DNA from: Flagellimonas sp. 389
GTDB lineage: Bacteria > Bacteroidota > Bacteroidia > Flavobacteriales > Flavobacteriaceae
NCBI RefSeq assembly: GCF_018449435.1
Contig: NZ_JAHCMU010000015.1
Coordinates: 1-64,000 of the forward strand
Direction of reading: 5' to 3'
Length of the DNA: 64,000 nucleotides
In this document: positions 25,655 through 34,183 of the stretch, piece after piece
Layout: every line of letters begins with the position of its first letter
How positions within the stretch are numbered: the stretch's first letter is position 1
The notes under the pieces: model-generated
The model's input: only the letters and a program-made list of their open reading frames with translations
What the model was told of the DNA's origin: nothing
Databases searched by the model: none
Translations under genes and position numbers: made by a program

Positions 25655-26995
25655 TTGTATATGCGTAAACTAGAACTGCATTGGCAGATTCTCATCGGAA
25701 TGCTTTTAGGGATAGTATTTGGGTTTGTAATGACCCAAGTGGATTGGGGAAAAGGTTTTGTCTCCGATTGGATTCAGCCCTTAGGAACCATCTTCGTAAC
25801 ATTATTAAAACTGATTGCTATTCCTTTGATCATAGCCTCTCTGGTCAAAGGAATTTCTGATTTAAAGGATATCTCAAAGTTCAGAAATATTGGTTTGCGT
25901 ACGATTATGATATATGTTGCAACCACCGTAGTTGCAATAACCATAGGTCTTGTTTTGGTAAACATAGCACAACCGGGAGAAGGTATATCCGAAGAGACAA
26001 TTGTTAAATTGACAGAGGCTTATGCCAATGATAAAGGCGTAACCGATAAGCTAGAAGAAGCCTCGAAACAAAAGAATAGCGGTCCGCTACAGTTTTTGGT
26101 GGACATGGTTCCAGAAAATGCGCTTGCGGCACTCAGTAATAATACGTTAATGCTCCAAGTTATTTTCTTTACCATTTTCTTAGGAATTTCCATGTTGCTC
26201 ATTGGGGAGGAAAAAGCTAAACCTTTAAAGGATTTTTTTGATGCGCTAAATGATGTGGTGCTCAAGATGGTCGATTTAATTATGCTTACCGCTCCCTATG
26301 CTGTTTTTGCACTGTTGGCAGGGGTAGTAGTGTCTTCTAGCGACCCAGACCTTTTATTAGCTTTGTTGAAGTATGCAGGTGTAGTCGTATTGGGACTTTT
26401 CTTGATGATTATATTTTATACTATCGTGGTGGGGGTTTTCACCAAAAAAAATCCTTTCTGGTTTTTGAAAGAAATAAGTCCTGCGCAATTATTGGCATTC
26501 TCAACAAGCTCCAGTGCGGCCACGTTACCGGTTACTATGGAAAGAGTAGAAGAACATATTGGTGTGGACAAAGAAGTTTCCAGTTTTGTGCTACCAGTTG
26601 GCGCCACTATTAACATGGATGGAACAAGTTTATATCAAGGTGTTGCAGCGGTCTTTATTTCTCAAGCCTTGGGTTTTGATCTTACGTTTGGTGACCAATT
26701 GACTATAGTCCTGACCGCTTTGTTAGCTTCCATAGGTTCTGCTGCCGTTCCAGGAGCGGGTATGGTAATGCTTGTGATAGTTTTAGAATCTATCGGTTTT
26801 CCTGCAGATAAGCTAGCGATTGGTTTAGCCTTGATTTTTGCCGTGGACAGGCCTTTAGATATGTGTAGAACCGTAATAAATGTGACAGGAGATGCCACGG
26901 TTTCCATGGTAGTGGCAAAATCTGTTGGCAAGTTGGGAGAACCCAACATTAAGGAATGGGATGACCACTTAGATGAAATTCAACCTAAAAAATAA
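25655..26995 (+). CDS. dicarboxylate/amino acid:cation symporter (DAACS family)
   Basis: A 446-residue inner-membrane transporter with about eight membrane segments plus two re-entrant loops. Signature segments are SSSAATLPVTMERVEE (first hairpin), ATINMDGTSLYQGVAAVF, and PGAGMVMLVIVLESIGFP with DRPLDMCRTVINVTGD in the substrate site. It imports glutamate, aspartate or C4-dicarboxylates with sodium or protons. It ends 9 bases before the ATP-grasp gene and probably forms one transcript with the following three genes, which makes an amino-acid or dicarboxylate substrate for that system plausible. Confidence 0.92.
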   Translation: MYMRKLELHWQILIGMLLGIVFGFVMTQVDWGKGFVSDWIQPLGTIFVTLLKLIAIPLIIASLVKGISDLKDISKFRNIGLRTIMIYVATTVVAITIGLVLVNIAQPGEGISEETIVKLTEAYANDKGVTDKLEEASKQKNSGPLQFLVDMVPENALAALSNNTLMLQVIFFTIFLGISMLLIGEEKAKPLKDFFDALNDVVLKMVDLIMLTAPYAVFALLAGVVVSSSDPDLLLALLKYAGVVVLGLFLMIIFYTIVVGVFTKKNPFWFLKEISPAQLLAFSTSSSAATLPVTMERVEEHIGVDKEVSSFVLPVGATINMDGTSLYQGVAAVFISQALGFDLTFGDQLTIVLTALLASIGSAAVPGAGMVMLVIVLESIGFPADKLAIGLALIFAVDRPLDMCRTVINVTGDATVSMVVAKSVGKLGEPNIKEWDDHLDEIQPKK

Positions 26996-27004
26996 TAGAT
27001 AATC

Positions 27005-28036
27005 ATGAATATCTGCTTTTTAATGTACCCGTGGGAGGAAATTCAACCAGAAAACGATACAAGCCTTGCGCTTATTCATGAGTGTGTAAAACGTAAACAC
27101 GGGGTGGCCATTTGTACCCCGGCAAACCTCACCATCAGAAACAGTGTGACCAGTGCTTTTTGTACGGTTATCAATAAAATGGAAAAGATCTCCAGCAGTC
27201 AAAAAACATTTTATAAGCAAGCATCACTGCGTGAAGAAATGCTTCCATTAGCAGGTTTTGATGTGATTTTTATGCGGGCCAATCCACCTTTAGATCCATT
27301 GATGCTCAACTTTTTGGATTCGGTAAAAGATGATGTTTTTATCGTGAATTCGATACAGGGTCTAAGGGAGGCCAACAACAAACTATACACTGCGGCTTTT
27401 GGCGACAGTCATAGTAATATTATTCCGGTGACTCACGTATCAAAGAACAAGAACTATTTGGTGCGGCAGATCAACGAATCCAGTGCAGAGAAAATGATTT
27501 TAAAGCCCTTGAACGGCTTTGGCGGTTCTGGCGTTATTCTCATAGAGAAATCAGCGATGAGCAATATTAAATCGTTGTTGGATTTCTACGTCACCAACTC
27601 AGACGGTACTTCCAATTATGTCATACTCCAAGAATATATAGAGGGTGCGGACCAAGGCGATGTTAGGGTGCTTCTACTGAATGGTGAACCTATTGGCGCC
27701 ATGCGCAGAATTCCTGGGTCAGATGACCATCGTTCCAATGTAAGTGCTGGGGGCTCGGTTTCCAAACATTCGTTGACCAAGCAAGAAAAAGCGTTGTGCA
27801 AACAAATTGGCCCAAAGTTGGTAAATGACGGCCTCTATTTCGTGGGCATTGATGTGATTGGTGGTAAGTTGGTCGAGGTAAACGTTATGTCACCGGGAGG
27901 AATCACGTACATGAACAAGGTCTATAAAACAAAGATTCAATGCAAGGTCATCGATTTTGTTGAGAGCAAGGTACTCGATAAATTGAAGGCATTTGATAGA
28001 AGATCAAGATTGCGTAGCGAAGTGGAAAATGCGTAA
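27005..28036 (+). CDS. glutathione synthetase-like ATP-grasp ligase
   Basis: A 343-residue ATP-grasp enzyme. The N-terminus MNICFLMYPWEEIQPENDT resembles prokaryotic glutathione synthetase (GshB). The nucleotide-binding loop is MILKPLNGFGGSGVILIEK, the grasp segment is LQEYIEGADQGDVRVLLLNGE, and the metal site ends in VGIDVIGGKLVEVNVMSPGG, all canonical. No gshA-type partner lies here, and the two downstream genes are an amidohydrolase-like and a peptidase-like protein, so the product may be a different peptide or a protein modification. Its end overlaps the next start by 8 bases. Confidence 0.88.
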   Translation: MNICFLMYPWEEIQPENDTSLALIHECVKRKHGVAICTPANLTIRNSVTSAFCTVINKMEKISSSQKTFYKQASLREEMLPLAGFDVIFMRANPPLDPLMLNFLDSVKDDVFIVNSIQGLREANNKLYTAAFGDSHSNIIPVTHVSKNKNYLVRQINESSAEKMILKPLNGFGGSGVILIEKSAMSNIKSLLDFYVTNSDGTSNYVILQEYIEGADQGDVRVLLLNGEPIGAMRRIPGSDDHRSNVSAGGSVSKHSLTKQEKALCKQIGPKLVNDGLYFVGIDVIGGKLVEVNVMSPGGITYMNKVYKTKIQCKVIDFVESKVLDKLKAFDRRSRLRSEVENA

Positions 28037-28856
28037 ACTTTCCGTTGAAGATATCATTATTTCCATAGAGGAACGAAAATGCTTCGAAGCGGTCGCAGAT
28101 GATTACTCCTTCACCATAAAAATTGAAAGTTACGCGCCTTTTGTATGTGGTGCGGTACATGATGGACATCAATTTAGAAAATCGCTTTGGGAAAATTGCC
28201 TGCATACCGAATATGAACGATGGTATGAGGAAGATCCATGCACCAAGCAAATGGTAAATAGCTTTCCCATTGTAATTGCCGGTTGCGATAGTCGCTTTGA
28301 ATACGATTTGAACAGGGAGCCCGAACATGCGATTTATGAAGATGCCTGGGGCAAGCGTTTATGGAAAAAAAACCTTTCAAAGGAAGAAAAGAAAGCCAGT
28401 TTACAAAAACACACTAATTTTTATAGGGTCGTCCACGAACTCATTTCCAAATTGGAGACCGATTTTAAAAAAGTAATCGTTTTTGATATGCACAGCTATA
28501 ATTGGAAACGTTGGGATAGGGAAGTACCCGTATGGAATTTGGGAACTGCAAATATCGACACAGTACGTTATGGGAGCCTAGTTGAAAAATGGCGTATAAA
28601 GTTGGGTAGTATGCAATTGCCCAATGGTATTAAGTCAACCTCTAAAGTCAATGATACTTTTCAAGGAAACGGGTATTTTCTAAAGTATATCACCCAAAAC
28701 TTTAAAGATACTCTGGTTTTGGCCACAGAAATATCAAAAATTTATTGCGATGAACTTACTGGAGTCATTTATCCTGAAGTAGTGCAATCGGTAGAAGAAC
28801 ATTTAAAAGAATTGATACCGGATATGGTACAGGAATTTGAAGAAGCTGGATTATGA
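28029..28856 (+). CDS. N-formylglutamate amidohydrolase-like protein
   Basis: A 275-residue protein of the N-formylglutamate amidohydrolase superfamily. Supporting segments are ICGAVHDGH-like VCGAVHDGHQF (about 38), IVIAGCDSRFEYDLNRE, KVIVFDMHSYNWKRW with a probable metal His, and NDTFQGNGYFLKYITQNF. I chose ATG 28029 (MRKLSVED), which overlaps the ATP-grasp stop; a longer frame from 27993 is unlikely. The classic enzyme releases glutamate and formate in histidine breakdown, but no hut gene is nearby. Here it more likely hydrolyses or edits the ATP-grasp product. Overlaps the next gene as ATGA. Confidence 0.82.
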   Translation: MRKLSVEDIIISIEERKCFEAVADDYSFTIKIESYAPFVCGAVHDGHQFRKSLWENCLHTEYERWYEEDPCTKQMVNSFPIVIAGCDSRFEYDLNREPEHAIYEDAWGKRLWKKNLSKEEKKASLQKHTNFYRVVHELISKLETDFKKVIVFDMHSYNWKRWDREVPVWNLGTANIDTVRYGSLVEKWRIKLGSMQLPNGIKSTSKVNDTFQGNGYFLKYITQNFKDTLVLATEISKIYCDELTGVIYPEVVQSVEEHLKELIPDMVQEFEEAGL

Positions 28857-30025
28857 TACGTGAACATGAAGTTGGAAATTTGGAAAAGGAATACGACCAT
28901 CTCTTCGAAATTGATGCTAATCTTGACCGTTTGGTTCGTCGTATCGAGCTTCTCAACTACATCAACCCTCTAAATATTGAAAAGGAAAAACAACGATTTT
29001 TTGCTTCAAAATTTACTGCGGAACCTAATTTTAAATACCCCAAGCTTAAGTTCAATCCCTATAAGTTGCATCGACTGTTCTTTTCGCAACGTTTAGAGCG
29101 CATAGCAGATGATAGATTGCGACAGTTGTATCAAGATGTCATCTATCACTACGCCAATATGATTCAGTGTATCGAGACTATTGGAAAGGGCAAAAACTTC
29201 TATTACAATTCGCTACGGGTTTATGGTACACCACGAGAGCGCGATGTTCAAAATGCAAGGTTCATTCTTCATTTTGCCGATGAACCTGTTTCTTCGGATA
29301 TGGAAAAAGTTTTCTCCCCAAATGAAGCCAAAGCTTATTTTTTAGACTTCAGCAAGCAATATGATTTCCCCCTTCAGGTTCGCTTTTCTACGCACATTGC
29401 AGCAGATGCCATGGTGAGCAATAGTTCCCAGACCTTAGTCATAAAAAAGAATGCCAAGTTCAGTAAGAACCAACTATTGACTTTGGCCAATCATGAAATT
29501 GGTGTGCATTTGGTAACCACGTACAATGGATTGCTGCAACCTTTAAAAATATTCTCGAACGGATTGGCCAAAAATGTGGAGACTCAAGAAGGTTTGGCCG
29601 TATTTAGCGAATATATGGGCGGAGCACTTACATTAAAACGATTAAAGGAATTGGCATATCGCGTACTGGCCGCTGACAGTCTTATCAAGGGGTATTCGTT
29701 TGCTGATACATTTGATTTAATTCACGGACAGTACAAACTGAACAGGCACGAAGCTTTTGCGATAACATTACGCGCTCACAGAGGGGGAGGGTTCACTAAA
29801 GACCGATTGTATTTGAGCGGCCTTAGTAAAATTTACAGGAAATATCAGAAAGAGGAAAGTTTGGATGTTTTGTTCACGGGTAAAGTAGCGTTGGAGAACG
29901 AAGATGTAATTCGCTACCTAAAGAATCTGGGACTTGCACAACCAATTACATACAAGAGCCATTCTTTTGCCCAAAAACTGAACACCAATACCACTTTGGA
30001 TTTTATTTTGAACAATTTAAAGTAA
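28853..30025 (+). CDS. DUF1704 metallopeptidase-like protein (QEGLA motif)
   Basis: A 390-residue protein of the family annotated as flavohemoglobin-expression-modulating QEGLA protein (TIGR02421, DUF1704). The zincin motif H214-E215-IGV-H219 (ANHEIGVHLVTT) is followed about 25 residues later by QEGLA (245-249), whose Glu is a candidate third ligand. From memory, eukaryotic relatives (the MATCAP/TMCP group) are tubulin tyrosine carboxypeptidases, so carboxypeptidase activity is plausible. Start overlaps the amidohydrolase stop (ATGA), so it is translationally coupled and last in the four-gene unit. Confidence 0.88.
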   Translation: MIREHEVGNLEKEYDHLFEIDANLDRLVRRIELLNYINPLNIEKEKQRFFASKFTAEPNFKYPKLKFNPYKLHRLFFSQRLERIADDRLRQLYQDVIYHYANMIQCIETIGKGKNFYYNSLRVYGTPRERDVQNARFILHFADEPVSSDMEKVFSPNEAKAYFLDFSKQYDFPLQVRFSTHIAADAMVSNSSQTLVIKKNAKFSKNQLLTLANHEIGVHLVTTYNGLLQPLKIFSNGLAKNVETQEGLAVFSEYMGGALTLKRLKELAYRVLAADSLIKGYSFADTFDLIHGQYKLNRHEAFAITLRAHRGGGFTKDRLYLSGLSKIYRKYQKEESLDVLFTGKVALENEDVIRYLKNLGLAQPITYKSHSFAQKLNTNTTLDFILNNLK

Positions 30026-30342
30026 AAACCAGCTTCATTGCTCATTTTCGAATTGCTTGTAGTTTGTTGTTTTTATGTCATCCTAAGCCCGTCGAAGGAT
30101 AATTGGTGCAAAAAGCACTTCGACAAGATCAGTGTGACAATAGGGTTTGAATGAAATGAAGGGATTGCGTTTAATGTGCAGCGCAGAAAAAGAACAGTAG
30201 CTTTCTAAAAAGTAAACTGAAATATCAAATTGAGCCCATCGATTTTTTTGATTATTGCTAACCCTTAATCGGTTTCGAAGGGCTCAACTTGACAACCCTA
30301 ACAAATTATACTTTCTAGATAAGCTGTTATTCTATAATAAAG
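30026..30342. repeat. 317-base gap with an inverted REP-like pair (30076-30139)
   Basis: The gap holds two facing copies of the dispersed motif: TGTCATCCTAAGCCCGTCGA at 30076 onward, and CACTTCGACAAGATCAGTGT with GACA up to 30139. Together they can form a hairpin downstream of the DUF1704 gene. I see no gene in this gap. Confidence 0.55.
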
Positions 30343-31212
30343 TTACAGACTACCAGAAGTCAATACTTGGTCCAAGATATATTGCATGGCAGTTTTCCAT
30401 CCTTCTTGGTTGCCGGTAACTGAACTTTTTTTGGACGTGCGTTCATCAGAAAATTTTATTGCATATTTCTCGCTCGCCATTCCACCGTAAACAATGAGTT
30501 CAATATCATATTTTACCGTGGATTCCGTATCGACCACAGCATCTTGGCTATCAAAGAAACCAGGACTCTTTGCTGTTTTGGGTTTATCCGTAATCTCGTT
30601 TACTTCTATCATGACCAAGTATTCGGACCTAAGTACACTTTGTAGTTTATCCACGGTCGTTTCGCTTAACTGTTGGAATCCTACACCACCATCCACCAAC
30701 ATTTTTATGGTGGTTGACATATCTTGTACGTTTATGGGCGATGATTGATTCTTACGGGTAAGATAGTCGGTGACAAACTTGGTAATTTTGCTCGATGTTT
30801 CTTTGTTGTAAGTTTCGTTTTTATAATAGCTTAGGGGAATCACGGACAACTTATTGTCCTCGTAATTTGGCCCAAGGTAGATTTCTTCTTTTGGTAGCGT
30901 TCTCACGTTTTCAACTTGGTTTGGGGCATTTTCTGGAACTGTTGCAGCCGTTGAAGCGGCATTGGCGGCACCGTTGCCAAAGTTTTGCGTTCTTCCACTC
31001 GAAAACACAATCTTTTGAAGTTGGTCGGCACTGATTTCATTTACAAGCGATTCTCCGGGATAACTAAAACTAATGCTGGAAGCGGTAACCTTGGTTACCT
31101 TACCTTGTATAATTTCACCTGACTTGGTGAATAAAATATCGTTTACACCACCTTGTTGTGCAAATGCCACAAGGGAAATTGATAAGAAAAATAGTAATAC
31201 TAACTTTTTCAT
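30343..31212 (-). CDS. secreted protein of unknown function
   Basis: A 289-residue protein with a signal peptide (VLLFFLSISLVAFAQQ). An N-terminal strand-rich module (TKSGEIIQGKVTKVTASSISF) resembles the short domain seen in other secreted flavobacterial proteins that handle a 'reads as SGEIIQGKV' turn. A low-complexity Ala/Asn linker (about 78-100) follows, then a C-terminal domain with YLVMIEVNEITDKPK and VKYDIELIVYGG. The latter resembles lipoprotein-assembly-type domains but I cannot assign it. It is single on the minus strand. Confidence 0.7.
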   Translation of the reverse strand: MKKLVLLFFLSISLVAFAQQGGVNDILFTKSGEIIQGKVTKVTASSISFSYPGESLVNEISADQLQKIVFSSGRTQNFGNGAANAASTAATVPENAPNQVENVRTLPKEEIYLGPNYEDNKLSVIPLSYYKNETYNKETSSKITKFVTDYLTRKNQSSPINVQDMSTTIKMLVDGGVGFQQLSETTVDKLQSVLRSEYLVMIEVNEITDKPKTAKSPGFFDSQDAVVDTESTVKYDIELIVYGGMASEKYAIKFSDERTSKKSSVTGNQEGWKTAMQYILDQVLTSGSL

Positions 31213-31436
31213 TTTTTATTTTTTTGTTAGAGGTAAAGGTCTGTAGACTCATCTATCTTCAATGAAAAAAGTGGTTTTCATCTTCTATGGATTCCTTATA
31301 GTTACCCGAAGATTTAGAAGCGTTAGAAAATCACATTATATCAACGAAATGCTCATCAATACCTCCACAAAATCAGTGCCAGTGCTGATTGTACAATAGT
31401 TAAAAAGCGAAAATTTGGTTATTTCTTCATTTTTTT

Positions 31437-31481
31437 AAGAAAAAATTTGCTAGGAAGGCAGAATATCTCCTTCCAAGCAAA
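31437..31481 (-). terminator. rho-independent terminator of the MuiA-like gene
   Basis: On the minus strand, TTTGCTTGGAAGG pairs with CCTTCCTAGCAAA (one mismatch, 10-base loop), followed by a run of T. It lies 18 bases after the stop codon at 31499. Confidence 0.75.
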
Positions 31482-31498
31482 TTCCTTTACGGGTTTTG

Positions 31499-33523
31499 CT
31501 AAAGGGAGATATACTTCCCTTTAGGATATTTTACTTGAAAGGAGAAGCTTTCCTTTTTGCTCTCTTTGCTATCCAGTTCCAGGTTCCATGTTAATAGACC
31601 TGTTTTCTTGTTATGGGTCGCTGCCTGAGGGTCTATATCGTCTATCTTGATTTCTTTGTTTTGGGATATTGGAATCCTATCCATCAATTTTAGGTTGATG
31701 GCCAAGTTTTTATTATTCTTTACTTCTAGATCATAGGCACGATTCAAGATACGGTTGCTTCCGGTGAACGATTTGCTCTTAAAGTCTCGTTGCTGATTTC
31801 TGGTTACTGTAATATTGGGATCAATTCCCATGGAAAGTATCATCTCTTTCTTTACTGTGTACGTGTCAATATTTGTTTTGCCCGCATATCCACCTTCAAA
31901 ATAAACATTCGCTTCTCCTGGTAACAATTGGTGCTTTTCCCAATCCTTTAATTTAGCGGTTAGAAAAATATTCTCATTGATTAAGGGTGCTGCAAAATAT
32001 TCATACTCCGCAGGTAATTGAAATGCACTTATCTCAATTGCGGTAATATCTCCATCAGAAGCTATGGAATAGGCTTTTTTGATCACAAACTTGGTGTTTG
32101 TAAGGTCATCTTGTATGGAACTTTTTTTGGTGGTTATAACAACTATACCGTCAGTTCCCCTACTTCCGTAAAGTGCTACAGCTTCAGTTCCTTTTAGTAC
32201 TTCCATACTTTGGATTTCGTTTTCATCCAAATCACCTTCGATAAAGCCAGCCTGTGGAACACCATCTACAACATAGAGGGGAGATTTAGGTTCTGCTGCA
32301 CTGGTATTTCCTCTAACTCTAATGCTTGAATCACTAACAGCAGCACTCCCATATCCTCCTGTTACCACAACTTCCTCTAAAGCAGCAAAATCTTCCTCCA
32401 TCTGTACATTGATAACCGAAGAATAGATAGGCAATTCTTGAGCAATAAAACCAATATAAGAAATCTGTAGTTCCCTGCCAGAGGCAACATCCAACGAAAA
32501 ATTACCGTCAAAATCTGTCTGCGTGCCCTTATTGGATCCTTTGACCATGATATTGGCTCCTGGCAACGGATTGCCTGCTTGGTCAACAATAGTTCCCGCC
32601 ACTTCACGAACGGTTGGGTTATATATATACCCTTTCCTCTTAACTTTTTGTCGATTTAGTTTGGCATATCTATTTACAAAGTTGAGGTATTTAGTTCCTA
32701 GATGTGGTTTGCTCACATTAACATTGGGGTTACCAGTGGATAGCGTGATGTTCACATTATCCCAGTCTTTCCCAGTTTTCTGGTATACATGCGCCTTGTA
32801 TGTAAAATCTAAGGGAGCGTTCAATTTTTTGGATTTGATGTCATAATTGGGAATCCAACCGGCATCATTGACCAAATATGAAATGGACAAATCTAAGCTG
32901 GTGGCTATGGGCGCATCGAATTTGATGGTCAATTCTCCCTGTTCTTGTTGTGGAGCATTATTGACCTCGGCCAGCTGCATACGCAATTTGCTTACGTCTA
33001 AATTGAGTCCATTGATTTTAAGATTGGTCTCGAAGATTTCATTTTTGATGGAAGTAATACGTTCACGATAATAGACACTAATTTCCTTTACTTTTTCCAA
33101 ATCCAGCGTTTGGTTATTTGCACTTATCATTCTATTGGAAGTAATTACTTTTTCTTCTTCTTCCAACCCAAGAATCAAATTCTTTAGTAGGGTAATTTTA
33201 TGCTGAATCTGTAGTATCTCATCTTCCCATTTGGTTACTTGCGGATTACTTTCGGTCTTTTCCAAATAGTTTAAGTCGTACGACATGGATAGGATGGAAA
33301 CCGCTTGCAGCCCGGATATTTGGATACTACTTTCCTGAATTTTTGAAGATAGACCAGTAAATACGATTTCATTGGTGCCCTCATGCAATTTGCACTCAGC
33401 TTTACGATAGACCTGCGCTCCACTGAGGTACACAGTTACTTTCTTAATTTCTGAAGGGACTTTTAGGTCATTGCCCACTGCTATTAGTGGGATAAACAAA
33501 ACAAGAAGGATAAGCTTTTTCAT
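31499..33523 (-). CDS. MuiA/DUF4139 protein with inserted carboxypeptidase-like and TonB-plug domains
   Basis: A 674-residue exported protein. Signal peptide, residues 1-17. DUF4140-type N-terminal region (about 25-125, KVTVYLSGAQVYRKAECKL) and coiled coil (about 100-190). DUF4139 begins at about 205 (ISYLVNDAGWIPNYDI). It is interrupted by an insertion, about 303-468: a carboxypeptidase-D-regulatory-like beta-sandwich (VAGTIVDQAGNPLPGANIMV) and a TonB plug-like stretch (SPLYVVDGVPQ, LKGTEAVALYGSRGTDGIVV). DUF4139 then resumes to the end (LTWNLELDSKESKKESFSFQ). The insert is what SusC-type receptors carry before the barrel, yet no barrel is present. Function unknown; protein-protein contact through the plug is inferred. 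Confidence 0.9.
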   Translation of the reverse strand: MKKLILLVLFIPLIAVGNDLKVPSEIKKVTVYLSGAQVYRKAECKLHEGTNEIVFTGLSSKIQESSIQISGLQAVSILSMSYDLNYLEKTESNPQVTKWEDEILQIQHKITLLKNLILGLEEEEKVITSNRMISANNQTLDLEKVKEISVYYRERITSIKNEIFETNLKINGLNLDVSKLRMQLAEVNNAPQQEQGELTIKFDAPIATSLDLSISYLVNDAGWIPNYDIKSKKLNAPLDFTYKAHVYQKTGKDWDNVNITLSTGNPNVNVSKPHLGTKYLNFVNRYAKLNRQKVKRKGYIYNPTVREVAGTIVDQAGNPLPGANIMVKGSNKGTQTDFDGNFSLDVASGRELQISYIGFIAQELPIYSSVINVQMEEDFAALEEVVVTGGYGSAAVSDSSIRVRGNTSAAEPKSPLYVVDGVPQAGFIEGDLDENEIQSMEVLKGTEAVALYGSRGTDGIVVITTKKSSIQDDLTNTKFVIKKAYSIASDGDITAIEISAFQLPAEYEYFAAPLINENIFLTAKLKDWEKHQLLPGEANVYFEGGYAGKTNIDTYTVKKEMILSMGIDPNITVTRNQQRDFKSKSFTGSNRILNRAYDLEVKNNKNLAINLKLMDRIPISQNKEIKIDDIDPQAATHNKKTGLLTWNLELDSKESKKESFSFQVKYPKGKYISL

Positions 33524-33653
33524 GATTGTTGGGTTTAAAGTTGGGGTAAACCTAGATACAATCAGTCTTTTTTAAAATCTGGTTTTAGTGAAGCAGCTTT
33601 TTAGTAGTGTAAAAACTACTTTTGAATTAGTGTAAGAAAAATGTAGCGATAAT

Positions 33654-34076
33654 CTATCCCAAAAACTTAGCTTGCAATTCTGGGGTGGGAATCATACAAG
33701 CATCTTTACGGCCAAACCACCTGTAGCGGTTTCTGGCTATAAAGTCATAGACAACATTTCTAAAGGATGTAGGAATCCAAGTGAAAATGGCTAAAACCTT
33801 CCATAAACCTCCAAAGTCCTGCCCAATACGCAGTGCTGCATCGGATTTTGTGAAGTAGGCGACGCCCGGTTCAATAAGAATAAAGGAATCTATTTTTGAG
33901 GTATCGATGCCCCGTTCTTGGGTCAAACGTATGCCCGTTTCGCTCTGTAGGGCGGCGTATCTAAATAGGTCCTTTTTGTCCCGCTTAATGATGAATTGAA
34001 TTACGCCATTGCAGAGATTGCAGACGCCATCGAACAGGATGATTTTTTTTTCTTTTTCCACATTGCAAAGATACAA
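33654..34076 (-). CDS. DCC-family thiol-disulfide oxidoreductase (DUF393)
   Basis: A 140-residue protein with the family's DxxCxxC motif at the start (LFDGVCNLCNGVIQFI), then RYAALQSETG and a C-terminal RNRYRWFGRKD segment. The family has a thioredoxin-like fold and is assumed to do thiol-disulfide exchange, with unknown partners. The start is not certain: the ATG at 34076 adds 11 residues before the usual start of the family. Confidence 0.88.
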   Translation of the reverse strand: MYLCNVEKEKKIILFDGVCNLCNGVIQFIIKRDKKDLFRYAALQSETGIRLTQERGIDTSKIDSFILIEPGVAYFTKSDAALRIGQDFGGLWKVLAIFTWIPTSFRNVVYDFIARNRYRWFGRKDACMIPTPELQAKFLG

Positions 34077-34183
34077 AGCTTGGGAATGAAAGCCTAGTAG
34101 GGTAAGAAAGGCTTATGAAATAGGCGGCCCTAATTTTAGGCCTAGAATTTCCTGGGTTGTCTTATGTACAATAAATGGACTCG

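Noticed and set aside
27005-30025. A histidine-utilisation role because of the N-formylglutamate-amidohydrolase gene.
   Set aside because: No hutH, hutU or hutI lies near; the gene is translationally coupled to an ATP-grasp ligase and a peptidase.
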